64,000 nt of DNA from Pseudomonas sp. dw_358 (GCF_018449655.1 NZ_JAAVUX010000001.1:186001-250000); one strand, 5' to 3'; positions 29,766 to 39,442 are shown, counted from the first letter of the stretch. Notes: generated from the sequence alone by a model not told the origin. Program-made: numbers and translations.

Positions 29766-30641
29766 TCACCAGACCGAACTGCTGTTGACCCCAGGGTTGA
29801 CCACCACCGTACAGGTGGTCCCCGCCGCCAGCAGCATGCCCGCCGGCACCGAATCGATGTGGATGCGCACCGGTACACGCTGGGCCAGGCGCACCCAGTT
29901 GAAGGTCGGGTTGACGTCGGCCACCAGTTCACGGCTTTCCGGGTTGTCGCGGTCATAGATGCCGCGCGAGATGCTCTCCACATGACCCTTGAGCAACTCG
30001 CCGCTCATCATCTGCATGTCCACTGGGTCGCCAACGTGCACGCCCGGCAGCTTGGTCTCTTCGAAGAAGCCATAGACCCAGAACGAGTTCTGGTCCACCA
30101 CCGCCATCTTGGCGTCACCCACCCGGGCATAGTCGCCAACGTGCACATTGAGGTTGGTCACGTAGCCATCTACCGTCGCCAGGACCTTGGTGCGCTTGAG
30201 GTTGAGCTCGGCGGCTTCCAGCTGGGCCTGGGCCTGCTGGTAATCAGCCAAGGCCGCGCTGGCGGTGTTGTTGGCGTCGTCTCGGTTCTCTTTGGAGATG
30301 ACCAGGTTATCGAGGTCGGCACGGCGGCTTGCGTTCACCTTGCGCATGTCCCAGGTAGCTTTGCGCGACGCCACCAGCGACTCGGCCTGCTTGACTGCAA
30401 TTTCATAATGCTCGGGGTCGATCTGCAGCAGCAGGTCGCCCTTTTTCACCGCCTGGTTGTCGTGCACCGGCACGTCCACCACGTAGCCCGCCACATCGGC
30501 GGCGACGTTGATGATGTCGGCACGCACGCGACCGTCGCGGGTCCAGGGGGTGTCCATGTAATGCACCCAGAGGACCCGACCGATCACCAAGGTGAGGGCC
30601 AGAACAAGCAAGGTGCCAAGCAGGCTGAAGAAGCTTTTCAT
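29766..30641 (-). CDS. HlyD-family periplasmic adaptor of an AaeAB/FUSC-type efflux system
   Basis: A 291-residue membrane-fusion protein. An N-terminal anchor helix (about 3-22) precedes the lipoyl/barrel-sandwich half-motif DVAGYVVDVPVHDNQAVKKGDLLLQID, a coiled-coil hairpin, and the second lipoyl half VLATVDGYVTNLNVHVGDYARVG. It is closest in type to AaeA, which exports p-hydroxybenzoate and related aromatic acids. ATG 30641 is the family start; the ORF extension upstream is not. It is the last gene of a four-gene operon: outer-membrane factor, FUSC pump, DUF1656, adaptor. Confidence 0.93.
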   Translation of the reverse strand: MKSFFSLLGTLLVLALTLVIGRVLWVHYMDTPWTRDGRVRADIINVAADVAGYVVDVPVHDNQAVKKGDLLLQIDPEHYEIAVKQAESLVASRKATWDMRKVNASRRADLDNLVISKENRDDANNTASAALADYQQAQAQLEAAELNLKRTKVLATVDGYVTNLNVHVGDYARVGDAKMAVVDQNSFWVYGFFEETKLPGVHVGDPVDMQMMSGELLKGHVESISRGIYDRDNPESRELVADVNPTFNWVRLAQRVPVRIHIDSVPAGMLLAAGTTCTVVVNPGVNSSSVW

Positions 30642-30664
30642 CGATCGGATCTCAAGGTAATCGG

Positions 30665-30865
30665 TCAGCGGTAAACAGTCAGCGCCATGGCGCCGAAGAT
30701 GCAGAAGAACAGACACAGACGCAGCAGCGCCGGGTGCCAGAAGAAGCGGTAGACGTTCAGCGCCGCCAGAAAGCGGTCCAGCGCCCAGGCGAGCACCAGG
30801 GCCACGAGGAACATCACGGTGACGATGGGCATGTACACGCCATGGAAGGCGATTTCACGAGGCAT
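30665..30865 (-). CDS. DUF1656 small membrane protein (AaeX-like)
   Basis: A 66-residue protein with two hydrophobic helices (about 13-32 and 44-63) and the DUF1656 start MPREIAFHGVYMP. Such proteins regularly sit between the FUSC pump and its HlyD adaptor, as AaeX does in E. coli; their role in the pump is unknown. It overlaps the pump gene by 11 bp. Confidence 0.92.
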   Translation of the reverse strand: MPREIAFHGVYMPIVTVMFLVALVLAWALDRFLAALNVYRFFWHPALLRLCLFFCIFGAMALTVYR

Positions 30866-33020
30866 GGCGGTTTTCCAGTGAAGCCAGTGGCGATTGCGGG
30901 TCGAGCAGCGAACTGCGGATGAAGTGCAGGTAACTCAGGATACGTCGCAATGCCGAGGTGTCGAAGTGCGGGGCGAACGGCTCGGGCGTGGCCTGGACCC
31001 GCTCGATGGCCAGGTCCACTGCCAGCAGGCTGCGCTCGCGGTTGCCGGCGCTGGGCTTGATGAACAGCCGCACCAGCGAGCGGCCCATGGCTCGGTTGGC
31101 CTGGCGCCACGGCTGGTCTTCGGCATAACACGGGTGCGCTGGCAGTTTTTCCTGCTCGCGGCGCAGCTCGATCACTGCGTGGCCCACTTCCTGGACCGAA
31201 AACATCCAGTTCAACAGGCTGCGCTGCACCTGCGGCTTGCCCGCTGCCAGGCCATACGCCTGATTGAGCACATCGCGGGTACGGCTTTCGAAGGCCGAAC
31301 CCAGGCCGCGCAGCTTGCCGCTGACGGCGAACACCACCAGCGCGCGCAGGTCCTGCTCCATGCGGTTCCACAACCAGCGGCTGTTGGGCGGCAGAATGAT
31401 CGCGCCGGCAGCGGCGGACACCAGCATGCCCAGGACCATGGCGATGTAGTCGTTGATGAAGTTGTAGGCGTTATAGACCGTCAGGTTATCGGGCACCGAA
31501 TTGATCGAGAAAAAGATCAGCAGGCCCAGACCATAGCCGGCGTATTGTGGCCGCGAAGCCAGGAAGGCGCCCAACATCAAGACCGGCGCCAGCATCACGC
31601 ACAGCAACGGGAAACCGTCGATGTGCGGATAGAGGTAGAACATCTCGATAAAACCGGTCACCGCGCCGAATGCCGTGCCGCCGGCCATCTGGTACGCCAT
31701 GCGTTTAGGATTGGGCGACGAGGCGGAAAGTCCCAGTGTTGCCGCCGCCACCAGCATCAGGCTGGCACCGCTGGCCCAGGCTGTGGCGATCCAATAGCTG
31801 CCCAGGATCAGCACGATGGACGAGCCGCGTACCCCAGCCGCCAGGGACGCCAGCCAGTTGGTCTGGGCGGTGAACGGCTCGTCCCAGTTTTCCCGCTCAT
31901 GGCGGTGCTGGGCCAGGGACGCGTGGGTCTGGGCGTAGCCGTGCAATTCGTCGACGAAGCGATAGAGCAATTCGAAGGCGGTGTTGAAATCCAGCAGGTC
32001 GTGTTCCGTGGGCGCCTGCTCCACGAACGTCTCGCGCAAGCCCCTCACCTGCCCGCGGAAGGCGGCCTTGAACTGTGCCAATTGCTCGGCCAGGCCCACG
32101 GCATCATCGGCGGTCAGCAAGCGTGCGCTGAAACTATCCATCAGGTGGACCAGTGGCGCCAGCCCCGGCTCGACCGCTGCCAGTACCTCGACGCGGCCGT
32201 TGAGGCGAATGCGCTCCAGCAGCTGATGCAAGGCGTTGAAGCGGGTGGTGAGGGTCATGAACTCACTGTTCAGACGGCTGACCCGACCACTGCGCCGACG
32301 CATGTGCGGGTCTTCGAAGGCGACCACGCCACGCAGTCCTTCCAGGCCCACGGCCTCACTGACCAGACGCTGGTTGGTGCTCTCGAACACCTCGCGGGGA
32401 AGATCGCCGCGCAAGCCTTTGGCGACGAAACCGGCAAAGTTGCCAAAGCGCTGGTACAGGCCATTGCGCAGCGAACCGCTGGCCGATTGGGGCAGAATCG
32501 CCGCGCTGACTACCGTGGACACCACCAGCCCGAGCGAGATTTCCAGCACTCGCCACACGGCGGCCATGAAGGCGCCGTCCGGATGCATCAGGACCGGCAG
32601 GCCGACAAAGGCCGCGGTGTACCCCGCCAGCACGAAGGCATAGCCGCGAAAGTTGCGATGGCGCACGGCACCGGCGGTGCACAGGGCGATCCACAGGGCC
32701 AGGCCAACGAGAAACAGCTCCGGCACCTGGGCAAACAGGGCAATCAACAGCACCGTGAACGCAGAGCCGGCCAAGGTGCCGATGAAGCGATAGACGCTCT
32801 TGGCGAACACATGCCCGCTCTGGATCTGCATGACGATGAACACCGTGATCATCGCCGTGCGCGCCTGGGGCAGTTCCAGGCGCATGGCCAGCCACAGAGT
32901 GATGAACGCCGCCAGCAGCACCTTGAAGATGTATACCCAGGTCACGCCGTCGCTGCGCAGCCACTCATTGAAACCACGTCGCCACTCCAGGCGCCGCCAG
33001 CTGGCGATGAGCGTGCTCAT
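30855..33020 (-). CDS. FUSC-family inner-membrane efflux protein (AaeB / fusaric-acid resistance type)
   Basis: A 721-residue pump with two blocks of about five hydrophobic helices (about 28-170 and 385-530) flanking a cytoplasmic central domain, the FUSC layout. Recognisable stretches are LRSDGVTWVYIFKVLLAAFITLWLAMRLELPQARTAMITVF-type opening and GGTAFGAVTGFIEMFYLYPHIDGFPL. The family exports aromatic carboxylic acids such as p-hydroxybenzoate and fusaric acid. It overlaps the outer-membrane gene by 4 bp (33017-33020) and DUF1656 by 11 bp, so the set is one operon. Confidence 0.94.
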   Translation of the reverse strand: MSTLIASWRRLEWRRGFNEWLRSDGVTWVYIFKVLLAAFITLWLAMRLELPQARTAMITVFIVMQIQSGHVFAKSVYRFIGTLAGSAFTVLLIALFAQVPELFLVGLALWIALCTAGAVRHRNFRGYAFVLAGYTAAFVGLPVLMHPDGAFMAAVWRVLEISLGLVVSTVVSAAILPQSASGSLRNGLYQRFGNFAGFVAKGLRGDLPREVFESTNQRLVSEAVGLEGLRGVVAFEDPHMRRRSGRVSRLNSEFMTLTTRFNALHQLLERIRLNGRVEVLAAVEPGLAPLVHLMDSFSARLLTADDAVGLAEQLAQFKAAFRGQVRGLRETFVEQAPTEHDLLDFNTAFELLYRFVDELHGYAQTHASLAQHRHERENWDEPFTAQTNWLASLAAGVRGSSIVLILGSYWIATAWASGASLMLVAAATLGLSASSPNPKRMAYQMAGGTAFGAVTGFIEMFYLYPHIDGFPLLCVMLAPVLMLGAFLASRPQYAGYGLGLLIFFSINSVPDNLTVYNAYNFINDYIAMVLGMLVSAAAGAIILPPNSRWLWNRMEQDLRALVVFAVSGKLRGLGSAFESRTRDVLNQAYGLAAGKPQVQRSLLNWMFSVQEVGHAVIELRREQEKLPAHPCYAEDQPWRQANRAMGRSLVRLFIKPSAGNRERSLLAVDLAIERVQATPEPFAPHFDTSALRRILSYLHFIRSSLLDPQSPLASLENRHAS

Positions 33021-34537
33021 GGCTTGAACCGGTCCATCAATTTGAGGCTGGCGGGGGTCGGCGGTACTTGCGTGGTTTTCGCCTCGGGGCTGTCGTCGCC
33101 CGCGTGCAGGCCGCCACCCAGGGCGGTGATCAGCTCGGCGTTGACGCTCAGACGGCTGGCCTGCACTTGCTGCTCGATCTGCTGCTGGCGGAACAGCATG
33201 GACTGGGCGTTGAGCACATTGAGGTAGTCGGTCAGGCCGCGCTTGTAGGCCACGGTGGCAATGTCATAGGTCTTGCGCGCCGAGGCCACCGACTGCGCGG
33301 CATAGTCCGCCTGTTTGGCCATGGAGCGACGGCGGATCAACTGATCGGAGACACTTTTCAGCGCGTTGACCAAGGTCTGGTTGTACTGCTCGACAGCGAC
33401 GTCATAACCGGCCGAGGCCTCACCCAACTGACCGCGCAGACGGCCGCCATCGAAGATCGGCAAGCTCAAAGCGGGACCTGCGGTGTAACCGAACTTCGAG
33501 CCCTTGAGGAATTCCAGCATGCCACCGGCGGTGGTGAAGTAGCCGAGGCTGGCAGACAGGTCGACGTCGGGGTAGAAACCGGCCTGGGCGACTTCGATAC
33601 CCCTGGCCTGGGCCGCTACCGCCCAACGGCTGGCGACTACGTCAGGGCGCTGGCCGAGCAACTGCGCCGGGACCGCCGAAGGCAGTTTCAGGTCAGCCGC
33701 CAGCGACAGGCTCGGGCGTTGTAAATGGGCGCCTTCGCCTGGCCCTTTACCGGCCAAGGCCGACAACTGGTTGGCGCTCAAGGCAATTTCTTCATCAAGG
33801 CTGTCGATCTGACGCTGGGTTTCGGGCAACGGCGTTTCGGCTTCGCTGACTTCGAAGTGCGTGCCGATTCCGCCATCCAGGCGCTTTTGCGCCAGTTGCA
33901 GGATCTGCTGCTGTTGGCCGAGCATGGCCTGGGCGATATCACGTTGCGCATATTGCAACGATAGCTGGATATAAACCCGCACTACGTTGTTTTCCAGCTC
34001 AAGCTGCGCCTGACGCGCCTGGGCCACTGTCATGTGGGCCATGTCCAGCGCGCGTTCGGTGTTGTTGCGCTCGCGGCCCCAGAAGTCCAGCGAGTAACTC
34101 AGGCCCAACGTGGCGTTATCGTCCCAGGTAGTGGTGTTGCCCAAGGTGCCGGGGCCATAGAAGTTGTCTTCAGGCCAGTCGTGACGCTCGATGGTGGAGT
34201 GGGCTGTCACTTGCAAAGACTCCGCCGATTCCACCACACCGGCCATGGCTTTGGCCTGGCGTACACGAGCGGCGGCCATGGCAATGGTCGGGCTGCCCTG
34301 CACGGCTTTTGCCACCCACTGGTTCAATTGCTCATCTCCATAGGCCCGCCACCACTGGCTTTGCGGCCAATGGGCATCCTGAGCAGCCTGCGCAATGGCC
34401 GCATCGGTCGCCAAGGCGTTCGCCGCCACGGCATGGTCCTGCGGTGCGATACCGTGGGTGCCGATGCAACCTGTCAGAAAAAGAGATAATAACAAGGGGC
34501 TGAAAGCATTCAGCCGAGAAGCGATCCGAGACGGCAC
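33017..34537 (-). CDS. NodT-type outer-membrane efflux lipoprotein
   Basis: A TolC-like outer-membrane factor of the NodT family. A lipoprotein signal ends L-T-G-C (SLFLTGC), and two OEP repeats follow with the typical periodicity (QWVAKAVQGSPTIAMAAARVRQA; LLGQRPDVVASRWAVAAQARGIEVAQAGFYPDVDLSASLG). No ATG precedes the lipobox in frame. GTG 34537 gives 506 residues; a TTG at 34588 is a less likely alternative, so the start is uncertain. First gene of the aromatic-acid efflux operon, divergent from a LysR regulator 191 bp away. Confidence 0.92.
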   Translation of the reverse strand: MPSRIASRLNAFSPLLLSLFLTGCIGTHGIAPQDHAVAANALATDAAIAQAAQDAHWPQSQWWRAYGDEQLNQWVAKAVQGSPTIAMAAARVRQAKAMAGVVESAESLQVTAHSTIERHDWPEDNFYGPGTLGNTTTWDDNATLGLSYSLDFWGRERNNTERALDMAHMTVAQARQAQLELENNVVRVYIQLSLQYAQRDIAQAMLGQQQQILQLAQKRLDGGIGTHFEVSEAETPLPETQRQIDSLDEEIALSANQLSALAGKGPGEGAHLQRPSLSLAADLKLPSAVPAQLLGQRPDVVASRWAVAAQARGIEVAQAGFYPDVDLSASLGYFTTAGGMLEFLKGSKFGYTAGPALSLPIFDGGRLRGQLGEASAGYDVAVEQYNQTLVNALKSVSDQLIRRRSMAKQADYAAQSVASARKTYDIATVAYKRGLTDYLNVLNAQSMLFRQQQIEQQVQASRLSVNAELITALGGGLHAGDDSPEAKTTQVPPTPASLKLMDRFKP

Positions 34538-34728
34538 TGCGATGAGTTCCAGGGTGAAGAGCAAGGGGGACGGCGGTTGTGGCCGCAATTCTAGGGGACG
34601 GACAGGGTTACGATAAGCGGGGCCATCCGCGATTGTTTGTTACGAAAAAAGCGATAATCGGTGTTCAACAGCAGGATTTCAATTGTAACTTCATGCGACA
34701 ATTTGCCCATCGTTCTCGAGAGTGACCC

Positions 34729-35676
34729 ATGGACACCTTGCAAAACATGCGCGCCTTCAGCTGCGTGGCCGAGGCCGGCAGTTTCACGGCTGCTGCCGCA
34801 CAACTGGACACCACCACGGCTAACGTTTCCCGGGCCGTATCAAACCTCGAAGCGCACCTGCAAACTCGCCTGCTCAACCGCACCACCCGTCGGATTGCCC
34901 TCACCGAGGCGGGGAAACGCTACTTGCTGCGCTGCGAACAAATCCTCGCCTACGTCGAAGAGGCCGAAGCCGAGGCCAGTGACGCCCATGCCCGTCCGGC
35001 CGGGCAACTCAAAGTGCACACCATGACCGGCATCGGCATGCATTTCGTCATCGACGCCATTGCCCGCTACCGCAAGACCCATCCGGACGTGACCTTCGAC
35101 CTGACGCTGGCCAACCGCGTGCCCGACTTGCTGGACGAAGGCTACGACGTGTCGATCGTACTGGCCAGCGAGCTGCCGGATTCGGGCTTCGTCTCCCAGC
35201 GCCTGGGCATCACCTACAGCATCGTCTGCGCCTCGCCGGATTACGTGAAAGCCAACGGAGTCGCTCGCACCCCATCGGACTTGCGCGGCCATGCCTGCCT
35301 GCGTCTGATCAGCCCGGTGGTGCAATTGGAAAAATGGCTGTTCGACGGGCCCGAAGGCCAGGAAATGGTCAACATCACCAACGCGCCGTTTCAGGTCAAT
35401 TCCGCCGATGCCATGAAAACCGCCATCATCAGCGGCATGGGCGTGGGGGTCTTGCCGATCTATGCCGCCATTGACGGCCTGCGCAACGGCACTTTGGTTC
35501 GCATGCTTCCAGACTATCGGCTGCAGGAGTTGAACCTGTACGCCATCTATCCATCGCGGCAATACCTGGACGCCAAGATCAAGACGTGGGTCGAATACCT
35601 GCGCGGCTCGCTGCCGGACATTCTCGCAGCGCATGAGGCGGACCTGAAGAACCACGAGCTGTCGTTCGCGGTTTGA
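34729..35676 (+). CDS. LysR-family regulator, divergent from the efflux operon
   Basis: A 315-residue LTTR. The N-terminal winged HTH is MDTLQNMRAFSCVAEAGSFTAAAAQLDTTTANVSRAVSNLEAHL (about 1-45) and the C-terminal effector-binding domain runs from about 90. The AaeR/CrgA subgroup resemblance (RLLNRTTRRIALTEAGKRYL; GQLKVHTMTGIG) and divergent placement beside an AaeAB-type pump suggest that it controls that operon in response to an aromatic acid. That is an inference from layout. The shared 191-bp intergenic region should hold its operator. Confidence 0.92.
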   Translation: MDTLQNMRAFSCVAEAGSFTAAAAQLDTTTANVSRAVSNLEAHLQTRLLNRTTRRIALTEAGKRYLLRCEQILAYVEEAEAEASDAHARPAGQLKVHTMTGIGMHFVIDAIARYRKTHPDVTFDLTLANRVPDLLDEGYDVSIVLASELPDSGFVSQRLGITYSIVCASPDYVKANGVARTPSDLRGHACLRLISPVVQLEKWLFDGPEGQEMVNITNAPFQVNSADAMKTAIISGMGVGVLPIYAAIDGLRNGTLVRMLPDYRLQELNLYAIYPSRQYLDAKIKTWVEYLRGSLPDILAAHEADLKNHELSFAV

Positions 35677-35734
35677 TCCTCGCCGCGGGGGAATGTTAGC
35701 GTGCTGGCTTTCTCCTGCGCCGAGCCATCACGTC

Positions 35735-36709
35735 ATGAAAAAAACCGTACTCGCCTTCAGCCGTATCACCCCGCCCATGATCGAACGCCTGCAACAGCAG
35801 TTTGACGTGATCGTGCCGGACCCGAAAAAAGGCGACATCGGCGCCCAGTTCGACGAAGCCCTGCCCCATGCCCACGGACTGATCGGCGCGGGCCGCAAGC
35901 TGGGTCGCGAGCAGTTGGCCGCCGCGGTGAAACTGGAAGTGGTCAGCAGCGTGTCGGTGGGCTACGACAACTACGATATCGGCTATTTCAACGAGCGCGG
36001 GCTGATGCTCACCAACACCCCGGACGTACTTACTGAAAGCACCGCCGACCTGGGCTTTTCGCTGATCATGAGCAGCGCCCGGCGCGTCGCCGAACTGGAC
36101 GCCTGGACCAAGGCAGGGGAATGGAAGGCCAGTGTCGGCCCAGGTCATTTCGGCAGCGATGTGTACGGCAAGACCCTGGGCATCGTCGGCATGGGCAACA
36201 TCGGCGCCGCCATCGCCCGCCGCGGTCGTTCAGGCTTCAACATGCCGGTGCTGTACAGCGGCAACAGCCGCAAGACCGACCTGGAGCAGGCGCTTGGTGC
36301 ACAGTTTCGCAGCCTCGACCAGTTGCTGGCCGAGGCCGACTTTGTGGTGCTGGTGGTGCCCCTCAGCGACAAGACCCACCACCTGATCAGTCATCGGGAA
36401 CTGGCTTTGATGAAACCCGGTGCGTTCCTTATCAACATTGCCCGTGGGCCGATCGTCGACGAACCGGCACTGATCCAGGCACTTGAGCAAGGCACCATTC
36501 GCGGCGCCGGGCTGGACGTCTACGAGACAGAACCACTGAGCGACTCGCCGCTGTTTCGCCTGAAGAATGCAGTGACCTTGCCGCACATCGGCTCCGCCAC
36601 CACTCAGACCCGTGAAGCCATGGCGGACCGTGCCGTCGGCAACCTGACGGCGGCCCTGCTGGGCGAACGCCCACAGGACCTGGTCAATCCGCAGGTGTTC
36701 AAGGGCTGA
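35735..36709 (+). CDS. tkrA: D-2-hydroxyacid dehydrogenase, 2-ketogluconate/glyoxylate reductase type
   Basis: A 324-residue D-isomer-specific 2-hydroxyacid dehydrogenase. The Rossmann motif GIVGMGNIGAAIARRG is at about 148-163. Catalytic Arg is in LINIARGPIVDE, Glu in the DVYETEPL region, and His in LPHIGSAT. Closest in type to GhrB/TkrA, which reduce 2-ketogluconate, glyoxylate or hydroxypyruvate with NADPH. The gene symbol is a family-level guess; substrate cannot be fixed from sequence. It follows the LysR gene by 58 bp on the same strand and converges on an EamA transporter. Confidence 0.88.
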   Translation: MKKTVLAFSRITPPMIERLQQQFDVIVPDPKKGDIGAQFDEALPHAHGLIGAGRKLGREQLAAAVKLEVVSSVSVGYDNYDIGYFNERGLMLTNTPDVLTESTADLGFSLIMSSARRVAELDAWTKAGEWKASVGPGHFGSDVYGKTLGIVGMGNIGAAIARRGRSGFNMPVLYSGNSRKTDLEQALGAQFRSLDQLLAEADFVVLVVPLSDKTHHLISHRELALMKPGAFLINIARGPIVDEPALIQALEQGTIRGAGLDVYETEPLSDSPLFRLKNAVTLPHIGSATTQTREAMADRAVGNLTAALLGERPQDLVNPQVFKG

Positions 36710-36716
36710 AGGCCTG

Positions 36717-37622
36717 CTAAGCCAGTTTCACCTTCGACGCGGGGGCCGCTACGGGGCGCCCCTTGCGAAATACCAGCACATTGCCCGCCATCACGGCCAG
36801 CAGCCCCACCAGCGCGGGCGCTGTCCACTGATAGCCCTCCATCACCGCCGACACGTTCAAAGCCACCAGCGGGAACAGCACCGTGCAATAGGCTGCGCGC
36901 TCAGGGCCCATGCGTCCGACCAGGGTCAGGTAGGCCGTGAAGCCAACGACAGAGCCCGGGATGACCAGGTAGAGCAGTGAACCGATATAGCGCTGATTCC
37001 ACTCGATACTGAAGGGAACGCCTTTGAACAGGCACCAGGCACCCAGCATCAAAGCGCCATAGAGCATGCCCCAGGCATTGGTGGTCAGTGGCCGCAGGCC
37101 GTTTTTCTGTTGCAGGCTGGAAAGCATGTTGCCGGCCGAAAAGCACAGGGTCCCCAGCAGCGCAAGACTCAGACCGATCAAGGTCTGATGGCTGGCTTTG
37201 CGCGCCGCCAGTTCAGGCCAGAACAGCAACCCCAGGCCCAGCAGGCCCAGGGCGCCACCGGAAAGCACGTTGCGGGCGATCTTCTGACCGAAGAACAGTC
37301 GTGAATTGAGGGCGTTCCACAGGGTGGCGGTGGAAAACACCACCGCCACCAGACCGCTGGGCACCCATTGGCTGGCATTGAGAAAGCAGATGAAGTTCAC
37401 ACAGAACAGGCACAGCCCTTGGGCCAGACAGATCAAGTGTCCACGCCGGTTCATCGGTTGCAGGCGGCGGCTGATGAGCAGCCAGGCGAACAGGATCAGC
37501 GCAGCCAGACCGAAGCGGTAAACGATCGACGCTTCGATGGCGACGTTGCCCAATTGCAGCTTCAAGGCGATCCAGGTGGTGCCCCAGATCAGCACGGTGA
37601 GGACATACAAAACTAGATTCAT
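36717..37622 (-). CDS. EamA/DMT-family transporter
   Basis: A 301-residue membrane protein with about ten hydrophobic helices in two EamA repeats. The first starts MNLVLYVLTVLIWGTTWIALKLQLG, the second about residue 150 (LIGLSLALLGTLCFSAGNML). Members export amino acids or other small metabolites. ATG 37622 follows AGGAG and fits the family start; a long ORF extension upstream is spurious. It is divergent from an AraC regulator 131 bp away, which may control it. Confidence 0.9.
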   Translation of the reverse strand: MNLVLYVLTVLIWGTTWIALKLQLGNVAIEASIVYRFGLAALILFAWLLISRRLQPMNRRGHLICLAQGLCLFCVNFICFLNASQWVPSGLVAVVFSTATLWNALNSRLFFGQKIARNVLSGGALGLLGLGLLFWPELAARKASHQTLIGLSLALLGTLCFSAGNMLSSLQQKNGLRPLTTNAWGMLYGALMLGAWCLFKGVPFSIEWNQRYIGSLLYLVIPGSVVGFTAYLTLVGRMGPERAAYCTVLFPLVALNVSAVMEGYQWTAPALVGLLAVMAGNVLVFRKGRPVAAPASKVKLA

Positions 37623-37753
37623 GACGCAGGCTCCTGATGGGCGGTCAGTGTGCGATGCCCGGCGATCCGATCCTTGCGAAAACTTGCGCTTTTTCCATAC
37701 CAGCGCTTCACGCGAGAGAACAGTGCGATAGGATGTGCTTCGAGGTATTGACC

Positions 37754-38668
37754 ATGTCCCGGCTCCAGCACATCCAGGTTTTCCAGGCACTGAACAGCTC
37801 CCCCCACGCGCGACTCGAGCAAAGCGCCGAGCTGGGCGATGGCATGGTCGCGGCGCTGTGGAGCAATCACCATGATGCCCAGGAATACCAGGCACCCAGC
37901 CATCACACCCTGTCCTGCTACCTGGCCGGTGGCACCGGAACCTTTCGCCGCGACCAGCCGGGGCTCAAGGGAGCGCCCGACAAACTCTGCGTGATGCCGG
38001 CCGAGCACCCGTCGGCCTGGGTCATCAACGGCGAGATTCGCCTGGCACACCTGTATTTCAGCGCCGAGCAATTTGCCTTGGGTTGTGTCGGGCTACTGGA
38101 CCGCGAGCCTCGAGAGATGCAGCTGCGCGAACACACGTTTCTCGACGATCCTCAACAAGCCCGACGTTTTCGCCGTTTGATCGAACTGGACTGGCACGAG
38201 CCGGGTGAACGGCTGCTGACGTCGGCGCTGGCCCATGAAATGCTCGGACATGCCTTGCTGACCCAGGTCGGGCAGCGGCAGGGGGTTCGGGTCAAGGGCG
38301 GGCTGGCCGCGCATCAGCGGCGTCAGCTGCGCGATTATATCGAAAGCCATCTGGCCGAGCCGTTGAGCCTGGGTTTGCTGGCAGCGCTGTGCAACCTGTC
38401 CGAATACCACTTCGCGCGGATGTTCCGCCACAGCTTTGGCGTGCCGCCGCACCAATACGTGCTGCACCGGCGTCTGGCGCGTGCGTGCCGGCTGCTCAAG
38501 GACGATCGCTTGGCGCTCGGAGATATCGGCCTGACGTGCGGTTTTGCCAGCGCCAGCCATTTCGGCAATCGCTTTCGCCAGGTGCTGGGCGCGACGCCAA
38601 GCGTCTACCGCGCGGCCTGGCTGGGAGCGGGCGAGAAAGTGAGCGGCGAATCGACCACACTGCGTTAG
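37754..38668 (+). CDS. AraC-family transcriptional regulator
   Basis: A 305-residue regulator. The N-terminal half is a cupin-like sensor domain (SCYLAGGTGTFRRDQPG; DKLCVMPAEHPSAWVING). The C-terminal double HTH runs from about 195: RRQLRDYIESHLAEPLSLGLLAALCNLSEYHFARMF and LALGDIGLTCGFASASHFGNRF. ATG 37754 is placed by a GAGG 8 bases upstream. Its divergent neighbour is the EamA transporter, a plausible target. Ligand unknown. Confidence 0.9.
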   Translation: MSRLQHIQVFQALNSSPHARLEQSAELGDGMVAALWSNHHDAQEYQAPSHHTLSCYLAGGTGTFRRDQPGLKGAPDKLCVMPAEHPSAWVINGEIRLAHLYFSAEQFALGCVGLLDREPREMQLREHTFLDDPQQARRFRRLIELDWHEPGERLLTSALAHEMLGHALLTQVGQRQGVRVKGGLAAHQRRQLRDYIESHLAEPLSLGLLAALCNLSEYHFARMFRHSFGVPPHQYVLHRRLARACRLLKDDRLALGDIGLTCGFASASHFGNRFRQVLGATPSVYRAAWLGAGEKVSGESTTLR

Positions 38669-38795
38669 TTTAGTTACCAAATATTTATATTTTTAAAGGG
38701 GTTGAATTGTTTGCGTCGGTGCCTGACCTTGTAAGCAAGAGGCGCCCATTTCCATCTGGCGGATCTCTTGTGAGCTAGCTGAATAAGGATTAACC

Positions 38796-39218
38796 ATGCA
38801 AATCCAGGTCAATAGCGATAATCACATTCAAAACAGCAGCCGTCTGGAGGACTGGGTCGGTAGCACGGTCCAAAGCACGCTGGAACATTACGAAGAAGAC
38901 TTGACTCGAGTCGAGGTCCACCTCAAAGACGAAAATGGCGACAAGCCTGGCACCCACGACAAACGCTGCCAGATGGAAGCCCGTCCGAAAGGCCACCAGC
39001 CCATCTCGGTGACTCACACTGCCGCCTCGCTGGATCAGGCCGTGGAAGGCGCCGCCACCAAGCTCAATCATGCGCTGGAGCACCTGTTCGGCAAGCTGCG
39101 CGCCCCTCGGCGTACTGCCAACACTGAAATCCCGGCCGTCGAGGCACTGGACGTCGGCCATGCCGACGACCTGCTCGAAGAGGAATTCCTGGCCAAGGAG
39201 CGCGCCCTCGACAGCTAA
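38796..39218 (+). CDS. HPF/RaiA-family ribosome-associated protein
   Basis: A 140-residue protein with the sigma-54 modulation / S30EA fold: MQIQVNSDNHIQNSSRLEDWV, EEDLTRVEVHLKDENG and SVTHTAASLDQAVEGAATKLNHALEHLFGKL. Such proteins bind the decoding centre and dimerise or silence ribosomes under stress. It has an acidic C-terminal tail (AVEALDVGHADDLLEEEF) not found in short HPF, and it is not located beside rpoN as the classical Pseudomonas hpf is, so it is probably a second paralogue. A strong terminator follows. Confidence 0.9.
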   Translation: MQIQVNSDNHIQNSSRLEDWVGSTVQSTLEHYEEDLTRVEVHLKDENGDKPGTHDKRCQMEARPKGHQPISVTHTAASLDQAVEGAATKLNHALEHLFGKLRAPRRTANTEIPAVEALDVGHADDLLEEEFLAKERALDS

Positions 39219-39237
39219 TGGCATGTCGTTGAGTTGC

Positions 39238-39272
39238 AAAAAAAGCGAGCCCCCGGGGGCTCGCTTTTTTTT
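39238..39272 (+). terminator. Strong intrinsic terminator after the HPF-like gene
   Basis: GCGAGCCCCC and GGGGGCTCGC pair perfectly, flanked by seven A upstream and eight T downstream. Confidence 0.95.
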
Positions 39273-39442
39273 GGCGTCTTGATCCTGACCAAAAACCGGC
39301 ACGTGACTTGCTAGGTCTATGACAGGAGCAGGCGATGTGTATTTGCCAGGAAGAGCAAACGACTCGTCAGTGGTCTGGGCGGCGAACTTATTTCAATACC
39401 CCCCAGTCAATTACTGCAGGTCTTACTTACCAGGTGCATAAC

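Noticed and set aside
30894..33227. A 777-codon plus-strand open frame opposite the FUSC pump and outer-membrane factor
   Set aside because: Low-complexity Arg/Gln/His-rich translation; it is a high-GC shadow of clearly conserved minus-strand genes.
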